A DNA stretch of 12,023 bases, from positions 1 through 12,023 of the forward strand of contig JAUXMA010000015.1 of assembly GCA_030623425.1 (NCBI GenBank), written 5' to 3'. A model generated the notes under the pieces. The model saw only the letters and a program-made list of their open reading frames with translations, ran no database searches and was not told the DNA's origin. Position numbers and translations under genes: made by a program. Positions 6,408-12,023 of this stretch are shown here, piece after piece (positions within the stretch are counted from its first letter, which is position 1; the number at the start of each line of letters is the position of its first letter). The stretch comes from Rhodospirillaceae bacterium (lineage in GTDB: Bacteria > Pseudomonadota > Alphaproteobacteria > Rhodospirillales > 2-02-FULL-58-16).

Positions 6408-7373
6408 TCATTCAACGACGATGTGGGAATCGGCGTATCCCGCGCCAATCACCCACCCCAGCATGCGGTCCGCGCTGGCGACGCTGTCCATGGGACCGAC
6501 GCGGACGCGGAACAGATCCTGGCCGTTCACCAGCACCGGAAAAATCTTCACCGGCCCCAGCCCGGATAGCTTGGCGCGCACCTTGTTGGCGTTGGTAAAG
6601 ATGGAAAAACTCCCGGCCTGAATGAAAATCCCCGTAGCCACCACCGGCAGAAATTTCACCTTACCCAGGTCGGGCGGCAATGCGGCCGCGGCTTGCGGTT
6701 TGACCGCCACCGGCGTGATCCTTGCCGTCTTCGTTGCGGCTGGCGGCGACGACGCCGCTCCCGGAAGCAAAGGCAAGGATTCGCTGCTGACGTCGGCTTT
6801 GGGCAGACTGGCGACGATGATCGGCGTTTCCCCGACGTTCACCGCCGCCTTGCCTTGAAGGCGGGCGGCCAAGGCGCGGCTTTCATCGGCGAGAATCTTG
6901 ACGCGAACCAGGGCGGTGCCCTTCTTTTCCACTCCCAGAAGCTGCGCCGAACGCCGCGAAAGATCGATGATCCGGTTGCGGGCGAACGGACCGCGGTCGT
7001 TCACCATGATGTTGATGCTGCGGCCGTTTTCCATGTTGACGACCGTGACATAGCTGGGAAGCGGCAACGTCCGGTGCGCCGCCGTGAGACGGTTCATATC
7101 GTAAATCTCGCCGTTGGCCGTCGGCCGGCCATGAAATTTCGGCCCATACCAGGAAGCGATTCCGGTTTCGTCGTAGCTATAGTCGACTCGCGGGTAATAC
7201 CAGATCCCATCGATCTGGTAAGGGCCGCCGATCTTGTACTCGCCGCCGGCGGTCCTTGGCTTGTTCACCATTTTCGCGGTATGGACGACGAACTGGGTTT
7301 CGGCGCAGGCCGTCAACGCCACCGCGGCAACCAACGCCAACAATAACCGGCAAAGGTGGCAAATCCGTTTCAT
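6408..7373 (-). CDS. rlpA: RlpA-family septal-ring lipoprotein (lytic transglycosylase) with SPOR domain
   Basis: A 321-residue lipoprotein. A signal peptide ends in the lipobox VALTAC, so Cys23 should be lipidated and the protein anchored in the outer membrane. The double-psi beta-barrel RlpA domain covers about residues 70-150: GIASWYGPKFHGRPTANG, then AAHRTLP with His100 and VNDRGPF with Asp126, the residues corresponding to the catalytic pair in Pseudomonas RlpA, which cleaves naked peptidoglycan strands. A linker rich in Ala and Pro follows (about 170-240). A C-terminal SPOR domain (GIFIQAGSFSIFTNANKVRA to the end) should bind denuded septal glycan. The start ATG 7373 lies 28 bases after the mltB-like gene stop and gives a normal signal peptide, though no strong Shine-Dalgarno is seen. 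An IS remnant begins 7 bases beyond its stop on the opposite strand. Confidence 0.94.
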   Translation of the reverse strand: MKRICHLCRLLLALVAAVALTACAETQFVVHTAKMVNKPRTAGGEYKIGGPYQIDGIWYYPRVDYSYDETGIASWYGPKFHGRPTANGEIYDMNRLTAAHRTLPLPSYVTVVNMENGRSINIMVNDRGPFARNRIIDLSRRSAQLLGVEKKGTALVRVKILADESRALAARLQGKAAVNVGETPIIVASLPKADVSSESLPLLPGAASSPPAATKTARITPVAVKPQAAAALPPDLGKVKFLPVVATGIFIQAGSFSIFTNANKVRAKLSGLGPVKIFPVLVNGQDLFRVRVGPMDSVASADRMLGWVIGAGYADSHIVVE

Positions 7374-7400
7374 CCGCGTGTCGAGTCCATATCTAGAAAT

Positions 7401-8384
7401 CTAACCGCCCCCAATCCGGTCGGCAAGGGAGCCGACGGCGACGGCGAAAAAAGTCGAGCGATTCCATTTCAGGATGGTGCGGTAGTTGTCGTAGACGACG
7501 AAAGTGGGCCCCGCCGGCCCTTCCGCCAGGACCACCGAAGCCATCAGATCGCGTTTCGGCAGGTCGGCGCCGTTGGCGCTTCGCACTCCCATCCGTTGCC
7601 ACTCGCTGAGCCGTTTTTGCAGTTTAAGATCGACGAGGTCGAGATCGAAAAGTTGCGGCAGTTTGACCGGCCGCCCCCAGGTTTGATCGTTTCTCCAGCC
7701 GGAACGGGAAAGGTAATTGGCGGCGGACGCGAACACGTCCTCCTTGCTGTTCCAGATGTCTTTCCGCCCGTCGCCGTCGAAGTCGACGGCATAGGCCAGA
7801 AACGAAGACGGCATGAACTGGCATTGGCCCATGGCGCCGGCCCAGGAGCCGACCATCCTTGCGATATCGATATGGCCCTGATCCAAGATGGTCAGGGCGT
7901 CGAGCAGCTGCCGGCGAAAATAGGCGCCGCGGCGGCCGTCGAAGGCCAAAGTGGTCAGCGCCGGGATGACGGGAAATCCGCCGGTGATGCGGCCGAAATC
8001 GGTTTCGATCCCCCAGAAGGCAACGATGAAGCGGGGCTGAACGCCGAACCTTTCGCCGATTTCCTTCAGCAACGTCCGGTTTTCGCTGAGTTTCCGCTTG
8101 CCTTTTTCGATCCTGGCCTTGGGCACGACACGTTCCTGGTATTGGTGGAACGTGAGCGTGAATTCGGGCTGCTGGCGGTCCAACTCGATCACCCGGGAAA
8201 TGGGTTTGATGCCGCTCAGCGCCGAATCGAGAGTGGCGGCGCTGACGCCATGCCGCAAGGCGTCCTGGCGCAAGTCCTCGAGCCAGCGGGCGAACGAGAG
8301 GGTCTCGGCCCGGGCCGGAAGGACTAAGACCAAGGCGGCGACGGCCCCGCAAATTCCCCGCCTGCAAACGCCAAAACCCCTCAT
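7401..8384 (-). CDS. Lytic murein transglycosylase, MltB family (soluble form)
   Basis: A 327-residue MltB/SltB-like enzyme that cleaves the glycan backbone between MurNAc and GlcNAc, producing 1,6-anhydro ends in the periplasm. A signal peptide covers residues 1-26 (PARA-ET); there is no lipobox, so it is probably a soluble periplasmic protein rather than a lipoprotein like E. coli MltB. The catalytic glutamate is Glu127 in FWGIETDFG. The family motif AMGQCQFMPSSF follows, then DFDGDGRKDIW, the EF-hand-like calcium loop of MltB. No C-terminal peptidoglycan-binding domain is present; the protein ends soon after the SLADRIGGG tail. The start ATG 8384 has a strong ribosome binding site (AAGGAG). 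It is 59 bases downstream of the DUF218 gene and 28 bases before rlpA, suggesting co-transcription with other cell-wall genes. Confidence 0.93.
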   Translation of the reverse strand: MRGFGVCRRGICGAVAALVLVLPARAETLSFARWLEDLRQDALRHGVSAATLDSALSGIKPISRVIELDRQQPEFTLTFHQYQERVVPKARIEKGKRKLSENRTLLKEIGERFGVQPRFIVAFWGIETDFGRITGGFPVIPALTTLAFDGRRGAYFRRQLLDALTILDQGHIDIARMVGSWAGAMGQCQFMPSSFLAYAVDFDGDGRKDIWNSKEDVFASAANYLSRSGWRNDQTWGRPVKLPQLFDLDLVDLKLQKRLSEWQRMGVRSANGADLPKRDLMASVVLAEGPAGPTFVVYDNYRTILKWNRSTFFAVAVGSLADRIGGG

Positions 8385-8443
8385 CGCCTCTCCTTGTTGA
8401 CCCCGTCATCTCTTTTGCCACAGGCAGGCGGGCAGGGCAATTG

Positions 8444-9241
8444 TCAACCTTCCGGCGCCGGAAAAATACTGTCGGTTTTTCCCGTCAGCCAATAGAAGAT
8501 CAGCCCCAGCCATTCGTGCAACCCGCCGTTCAGGCCGCTCAATCCGGAAAGCAGGTTAAAGGACAGATCGAAGCCCTCGTCCCCTTGCAGGGAGAAATCG
8601 ACCGGATAGGGAACGATCCGCCAGCCGGCCTTGCGGAAACAGCCGACGGAACGCGGCATGTGGAAGGCCGAGGTGATGAGAATCCAAGTTTCGCCGGGAC
8701 GAGGATTGGCCAGCCGGCGCGTGGCGACAGCGTTCTCGAAGGTGTTGCGGGATTGGTTGTCGAGGGTGATCCGCTCCGCATCCAAGGTAAAAATATCGAA
8801 AAGCGGCCCGAGCACGTCGGCTTCCTTGACGTCCTGGCGGAAGAGGCGGCCCGAGCCGCCGGTGAAAATCAGCTTGGCCTCGGGATAGCGCCGCGCCAGC
8901 ACGGAAAGTTCCACCAGCCTCTCGACGCCGCCGCCGATGGCGATCTGTCCCCTCGCCCGGGTCACGAACTGGTCGACCACGCCGCCAAGGGTAATGATTC
9001 CATCGACCCGCTCGGGCAGTTGGCGGACGATGGGAAAACGGTTCTCAAGCGGCAGAATGAGCCATTTTCCGAATGGCAAAGTCGCCACCAGCAAGGCGAA
9101 AACGACGGCGGAACCGAGCAGCCACCGGCCGATCCGCCGCCACCGCGTCAGCGACAACGCCGCTCCCAGACACAAGGCGATCAACAACAGGTTGCCGGGA
9201 TTGACGAAAAACCAAAACACCTTGGAGAAGACGAAGAACAT
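8444..9241 (-). CDS. ElyC/YdcF-like DUF218 membrane protein
   Basis: A 265-residue protein with two N-terminal membrane segments (about residues 15-31 and 39-55, separated by a short RWRRIGRW loop) followed by a DUF218 domain from about residue 78 (VDGIITLGG) to about 240. Family landmarks include KLIFTGGSGR, the LDNQSRNTFENA stretch and ILITSAFHMPRSVGCF. This layout matches ElyC, the E. coli envelope-biogenesis factor that affects peptidoglycan assembly through lipid-carrier metabolism, better than the single-domain YdcF or SanA. The biochemical reaction of DUF218 proteins is not settled. The start is ATG 9241; a frame open to 9334 would add 31 residues unlike the family. It stands upstream of the mltB-like and rlpA genes, so an envelope role is consistent. 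Orthology to ElyC itself is inferred. Confidence 0.85.
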   Translation of the reverse strand: MFFVFSKVFWFFVNPGNLLLIALCLGAALSLTRWRRIGRWLLGSAVVFALLVATLPFGKWLILPLENRFPIVRQLPERVDGIITLGGVVDQFVTRARGQIAIGGGVERLVELSVLARRYPEAKLIFTGGSGRLFRQDVKEADVLGPLFDIFTLDAERITLDNQSRNTFENAVATRRLANPRPGETWILITSAFHMPRSVGCFRKAGWRIVPYPVDFSLQGDEGFDLSFNLLSGLSGLNGGLHEWLGLIFYWLTGKTDSIFPAPEG

Positions 9242-9422
9242 GCCCCGGTGATAACCCGCCGCCGATGGGGCCGCAACAGGGTTCTTGGAAACGGCCGGAG
9301 CGAAAGCGCGGCACGGATGAAAGGCCAAAGACAAAGTTGTTCAGCACACCGGCAAGTTGGTATAAAATTATGCTTTCTACAACGCCATAACGATACGGCG
9401 ATGGGGCGAGAGGGGTGGTTTC
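9242..9422. other. Divergent intergenic region between DUF218 and CBS genes
   Basis: The 181 bases separate two genes read in opposite directions and should contain both promoters. A plus-strand promoter is visible at 9337-9366. I could not find a convincing minus-strand promoter for the envelope gene. Confidence 0.5.
9337..9366 (+). promoter_or_regulatory. Putative sigma-70 promoter of the CBS-domain gene
   Basis: TTGTTC at 9337-9342 and TATAAA at 9361-9366 are separated by 18 bases, and the CBS start codon lies 57 bases downstream. The AT-rich TATAAAATTATG block stands out in otherwise GC-rich sequence. A purine-rich GAGAGGGG at 9408-9415 would serve as the ribosome binding site. Seen by eye only. 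Confidence 0.5.
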
Positions 9423-9860
9423 ATGCTGGTGGAAGACATCATTCGGATCAAAGGCGGCGATGTTCGGATCATCAGCCCCGAAACCCCGGTGGTCGAGGCG
9501 GCGCGCCTGATGGCCGGCAAGAAAATCGGCATCCTCGCCGTCTGCCATGTCGGCAAAAAGTAGGTCGGCTTGTTGTCCGAACGCGACATCGTCGGCGCCT
9601 TGGCCGAGCAAGCCGAGCGCATCGCCGACATGACGGTCGATGAAATCTATACCCGGGAGATGGCGACCTGCGGGCTGCAAGACGATACCCGCGTGGTCAT
9701 GCGGACGATGACGGAACGGGGCTTTCGGCATATGCCCGTCGTCGAATACAGCGTCTTGAAAGGCCTTGTCAGCAGCCGCGACATCCTCAAATCCTTTCTC
9801 GAAGAATCCACCGTCTCCGAGCAGGCTTCTTTGTGGTCGGGTATCAACGACTTTCTCTAA
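9423..9860 (+). pseudogene. Tandem CBS-domain protein, interrupted by an in-frame amber codon
   Basis: From ATG 9423 the frame reads MLVEDIIRIKGGDVRIISPE and continues as a two-CBS-repeat protein of 145 positions, ending in SGINDFL at TAA 9858-9860. Codon 47 (9561-9563) is TAG, between CHVGKK and VGLLSERDIVGALAE. Homologues usually have a hydrophobic residue here (KLVGxLSERDI), so a single TTG-to-TAG change is the simplest explanation. The first CBS motif is therefore split after its first strands; the second (MTERGFRHMPVVE, KGLVSSRDILKSFLEE) is intact. CBS pairs bind adenosine nucleotides and act as sensors; small stand-alone forms like this have unknown partners. Initiation at TTG 9570 could give a 96-residue C-terminal product. 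It could be a true pseudogene, a base-call error, or a rare read-through case; the coding pattern either side still looks intact, implying a recent event. Confidence 0.8.
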
Positions 9861-9910
9861 GCCATTTTCAGATAATATTTTTTAAGGCTTGGCGTTTCCG
9901 TTTCCGCAAG

Positions 9911-9924
9911 GACGCCTTGGCGTC
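9911..9924. repeat. Short perfect inverted repeat between convergent genes
   Basis: GACGCC-TT-GGCGTC, 17 bases beyond the cueR stop and 51 beyond the CBS stop, in the 80-base convergent gap. A hairpin here could protect or end transcripts from either side, but no T-run follows on the minus strand and the T-run on the plus strand (TTTTTT near 9880) precedes it. Terminator function is therefore doubtful. Confidence 0.3.
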
Positions 9925-9940
9925 GCCATCGCCGGCGGCA

Positions 9941-10345
9941 CTATTGGGATAAAACCGGCACCTTGGCCAAATCGTCGAGGATCGGACAGTCGGGACGGTC
10001 GTCGCCGTGGCAGCGGTCGGTGAGATGGATCAAGGAGGCGCGGATGGATTGCAGTTCGGCGATGCGCCGCTCGACTTCCTCGATGTGATCGAGGGCAAAG
10101 GCCTTGACGTCGGCGCTGGCCCGATTCTTGTCCCGCCACAGGGCCAGCAAATTGCCGACGTCCTTGACCGAAAAACCGAGACGCCGCGCGCGTTGGATGA
10201 AACGCAGGGTCTCGACGTCGTTCCGCCCGTAGTAGCGGTAGCCGTTTTCGGCCCGGATGGCGGGCGGAATGAGGCCGATGTCCTCGTAATAGCGGATGGT
10301 CTTGGCGGAAACGCCCGTTTTTTCGGCGGCGGAACCGATATTCAT
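9941..10345 (-). CDS. cueR: CueR/HmrR-type MerR-family copper-responsive regulator
   Basis: A 134-residue MerR-family activator. The N-terminal winged helix-turn-helix is clear (MNIGSAAEKTGVSAKTIRYY, then GLIPPAIRAENGYRYY), followed by the long dimerisation helix (ASADVKAFALDHIEEVERRI). The metal-binding loop DRCHGDDRPDCPIL has Cys112 and Cys120 separated by seven residues, the same spacing and numbering as the Cu(I)/Ag(I)/Au(I) site of E. coli CueR. It should twist the copA promoter into an active form when Cu(I) is bound. The start at 10345 is supported by GGAGGA just upstream (10356-10351). It lies 30 bases downstream of the copper ATPase gene on the same strand, so it is probably co-transcribed and autoregulated. 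The target operator is likely upstream of the ATPase, outside the window. Specificity for copper rather than another monovalent metal is inferred from loop and context. Confidence 0.92.
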   Translation of the reverse strand: MNIGSAAEKTGVSAKTIRYYEDIGLIPPAIRAENGYRYYGRNDVETLRFIQRARRLGFSVKDVGNLLALWRDKNRASADVKAFALDHIEEVERRIAELQSIRASLIHLTDRCHGDDRPDCPILDDLAKVPVLSQ

Positions 10346-10375
10346 GATGATCCTCCGGTATTCACTGTTCCCATG

Positions 10376-12023
10376 TTAAAATTTCGCCCGCCACCGCTTG
10401 AGCAGAAGCGAGTTGGAAACCACCGAAACGCTGCTCATGGCCATGGCGGCGCCGGCGATGACCGGGCTCAGGTATCCCATCGAGGCCAAGGGCAAGGCGA
10501 TGAGATTGTAAATGAAGGCCCAGAATAGGTTCTGGCGAATCTTGTTGTAAGTCGCCCTTGATACCGAAATGGCGTCCGCTATCAGCATCGGCTCGCCGCG
10601 CATCAATGTGACGCCCGCCGTGTGCATGGCGACGTCGGTGCCGGTCCCCATGGCGAAGCCGATGTCGGCCTCGGCCAGCGCCGGGGCGTCGTTGATGCCG
10701 TCGCCGACCATGGCCACGATCTTGTTTTCGGCCTTGAGCCGTTTGATCTCGTTTGCCTTGTGCTCCGGCAGCACTTCCGCCACCACTCGGTCCACGCCCA
10801 CCTTTTCGGCCACCGCGGCGGCGCTGCGGGCGTTGTCGCCGGTGAGCATGATGGTTTCTATGCCGCTTTCCCTCAAGCGCGCCACCGCGCTCGCGGCGTG
10901 CGGCTTGACCGCGTCGCCGACGGCGATTAGGCCCAGTATCCTTCCAGCCGGCGATTTTTCCACCACCCACATGACCGTCAGGCCTTGTGTTTCCAGGCTC
11001 GCCGCCCTTTTTTCGAGGGCCGTCGTCTCGACGCCGCTCTCGGCCATCAAAAGACGGTTGCCGATCAACAGGTCGCGGTCGTTGAGGCGGGCCTTGAGGC
11101 CTTTTCCGGGGAGGCTCTTGAAATTCTCGACCGGGGTCAGGACGGCGCCGTCGCTTTCGGCCTTCGCCAGTACGGCTCGGGCCAGGGGATGCTCGCTCCC
11201 TTGCTGGGCGCCGGCGGCGAGCCTGAGCAAGCCGGCCTCGTCGCCATCGACGGAATATATCTCCGCCACCTCCGGCCTGCCCTCGGTAAGGGTGCCGGTC
11301 TTGTCCAGGACCACGCTGGTGATGCCGTGGGCCCGTTCCAGGGCTTCGGCGTCCTTGATCAGGATGCCGGCCATCGCCGCCTGCCCGGTGCCGACCATGA
11401 TCGCCGTCGGCGTCGCCAGCCCCAGGGCGCATGGGCAGGCGATAACCAAGACGGCGACGGCGTTGATGATGGCGGTCGGGTAGTCCCCGGTGATGCCCCA
11501 CCAGACAAGGAAGGTGACGGTGGCGATGAGGATGACGATAGGCACGAAAATGCCGGAAATACGGTCCACCAGCTTCTGCACCGGCGCCTTGGAGCCTTGC
11601 GCCCCCTGGACCAGCTTGATGATGTGCGAGAGGACCGATTCGGCGCCGACGGTGGTGGCGCGGACGCGGAGCAGTCCCTCGCCGTTGACGGCGCCGCCGG
11701 TGACCGCGTCGCCGACCGTTTTCAGCACCGGCATGCTTTCGCCGGTGATCAGGGACTCGTCCATCTGGCTGGTCCCTTCCTCGACGATGCCGTCCACGGG
11801 AAGCCTTTCGCCGGGACGGATGACCACCAAATCGCCGCTGGTCACCGCCGAGGCCGGAATCTCCACCTCCTTGCCGTCGCGCAGCACCCTCGCCGTTTCC
11901 GGCCTCAGGTTCATCAGCGCCCGTATGGCCGCCGTGGTGCCGCGCTTGGCCCGGCTTTCCAGCCACTTGCCGAGCAGGATCAGGGTGATTACCGCCGCCC
12001 CGGCTTCGTAATAGAGGTCGCCG
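10376..12023 (-). CDS. copA: Cu(I)-exporting P1B-type ATPase (5' end beyond window)
   Basis: 548 codons are visible, with no start in view; the frame opens at 12022 with [20 protein letters not shown], a membrane segment before the actuator domain. Motifs in order: LITGES (actuator), CPC in [13 protein letters not shown] (codons 11437-11429), the phosphorylation site DKTGTLT (Asp codon 11305-11303), [10 protein letters not shown] (nucleotide-binding HP motif) and [20 protein letters not shown]. The last membrane helices contain FIYNLIALP and [15 protein letters not shown], i.e. the YN and MxxSS copper ligands that with CPC define the P1B-1 Cu(I)/Ag(I) subgroup. It pumps Cu(I) out of the cytoplasm across the inner membrane using ATP. 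N-terminal metal-binding domains are outside the window. A CueR-type regulator follows 30 bases downstream. The subgroup assignment is strong; the direction of transport (export) is established for CopA-type pumps. Confidence 0.95.
   Translation of the reverse strand, partial: GDLYYEAGAAVITLILLGKWLESRAKRGTTAAIRALMNLRPETARVLRDGKEVEIPASAVTSGDLVVIRPGERLPVDGIVEEGTSQMDESLITGESMPVLKTVGDAVTGGAVNGEGLLRVRATTVGAESVLSHIIKLVQGAQGSKAPVQKLVDRISGIFVPIVILIATVTFLVWWGITGDYPTAIINAVAVLVIACPCALGLATPTAIMVGTGQAAMAGILIKDAEALERAHGITSVVLDKTGTLTEGRPEVAEIYSVDGDEAGLLRLAAGAQQGSEHPLARAVLAKAESDGAVLTPVENFKSLPGKGLKARLNDRDLLIGNRLLMAESGVETTALEKRAASLETQGLTVMWVVEKSPAGRILGLIAVGDAVKPHAASAVARLRESGIETIMLTGDNARSAAAVAEKVGVDRVVAEVLPEHKANEIKRLKAENKIVAMVGDGINDAPALAEADIGFAMGTGTDVAMHTAGVTLMRGEPMLIADAISVSRATYNKIRQNLFWAFIYNLIALPLASMGYLSPVIAGAAMAMSSVSVVSNSLLLKRWRAKF

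Noticed and set aside
6398..6418. Right terminal inverted repeat of the IS427-type remnant overlapping the rlpA end (ATTCAACGA versus TGTCAACAA)
   Set aside because: The similarity is about seven of nine bases and the sequence is accounted for by the normal rlpA C-terminus HIVVE, so it is likely chance.
7356..8327. Plus-strand open frame of 323 codons opposite the MltB-like gene
   Set aside because: Antisense to a well-supported lytic transglycosylase and without any family motif.
9858..9892. Intrinsic terminator for the CBS gene (AAGCC/GGCTT stem around TTTTTT)
   Set aside because: The stem is only five pairs with a loop of about 24 bases and the T-run sits inside the loop rather than after the stem.

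Overview
The window looks like chromosomal DNA from a GC-rich alphaproteobacterium, probably of the Rhodospirillales type. This is inferred from gene order and protein style: on the minus strand the genes run mltB-like, rlpA, a D-alanyl-D-alanine carboxypeptidase, tmk, holB, metG, tatD and the first codons of an MBL-fold hydrolase, an arrangement I associate with alphaproteobacteria. No rRNA, tRNA, CRISPR array, phage module or new defence-type system is visible. Most of the window is ordinary housekeeping DNA with mobile-element damage at two points.

Left edge (1 to about 500): the 5' part of an IS5-family element, with the transposase N-terminus and about 200 bases of AT-richer leader. It has landed in the MBL-fold hydrolase gene that overlaps the end of tatD, leaving only about 14 to 20 native codons. 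Housekeeping block (539 to 5873, minus strand): dac, tmk, holB, metG and tatD are tightly packed. dac and tmk are separated by one base, tmk and holB overlap by 4 bases, holB and metG are 35 bases apart with a clear ribosome binding site for metG, and metG and tatD overlap by 1 base. This looks like one transcript serving peptidoglycan trimming, dTTP supply, the replication clamp loader, methionyl-tRNA charging and a DNase.

Middle (about 6041 to 6400, plus strand): an internally deleted IS427-type (IS5 family) remnant sits between dac and rlpA and ends a few bases beyond the rlpA stop codon. Next, on the minus strand, come rlpA (lipoprotein lytic transglycosylase with a SPOR domain), a lytic transglycosylase of the MltB family without a lipobox, and an ElyC/YdcF-like DUF218 membrane protein. 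With dac these form a cell-wall remodelling group.

Right part: a divergently transcribed CBS-domain gene (plus strand) with a plausible sigma-70 promoter carries an in-frame amber codon near its middle. It is followed, convergently, by a copper-homeostasis pair on the minus strand: a CopA-type P1B-1 copper ATPase that runs off the right edge, and a CueR-type MerR regulator 30 bases downstream of it.

Points most worth a second look: the IS-truncated MBL-fold gene, the amber codon in the CBS gene, and the IS remnant that separates rlpA from the dac operon.
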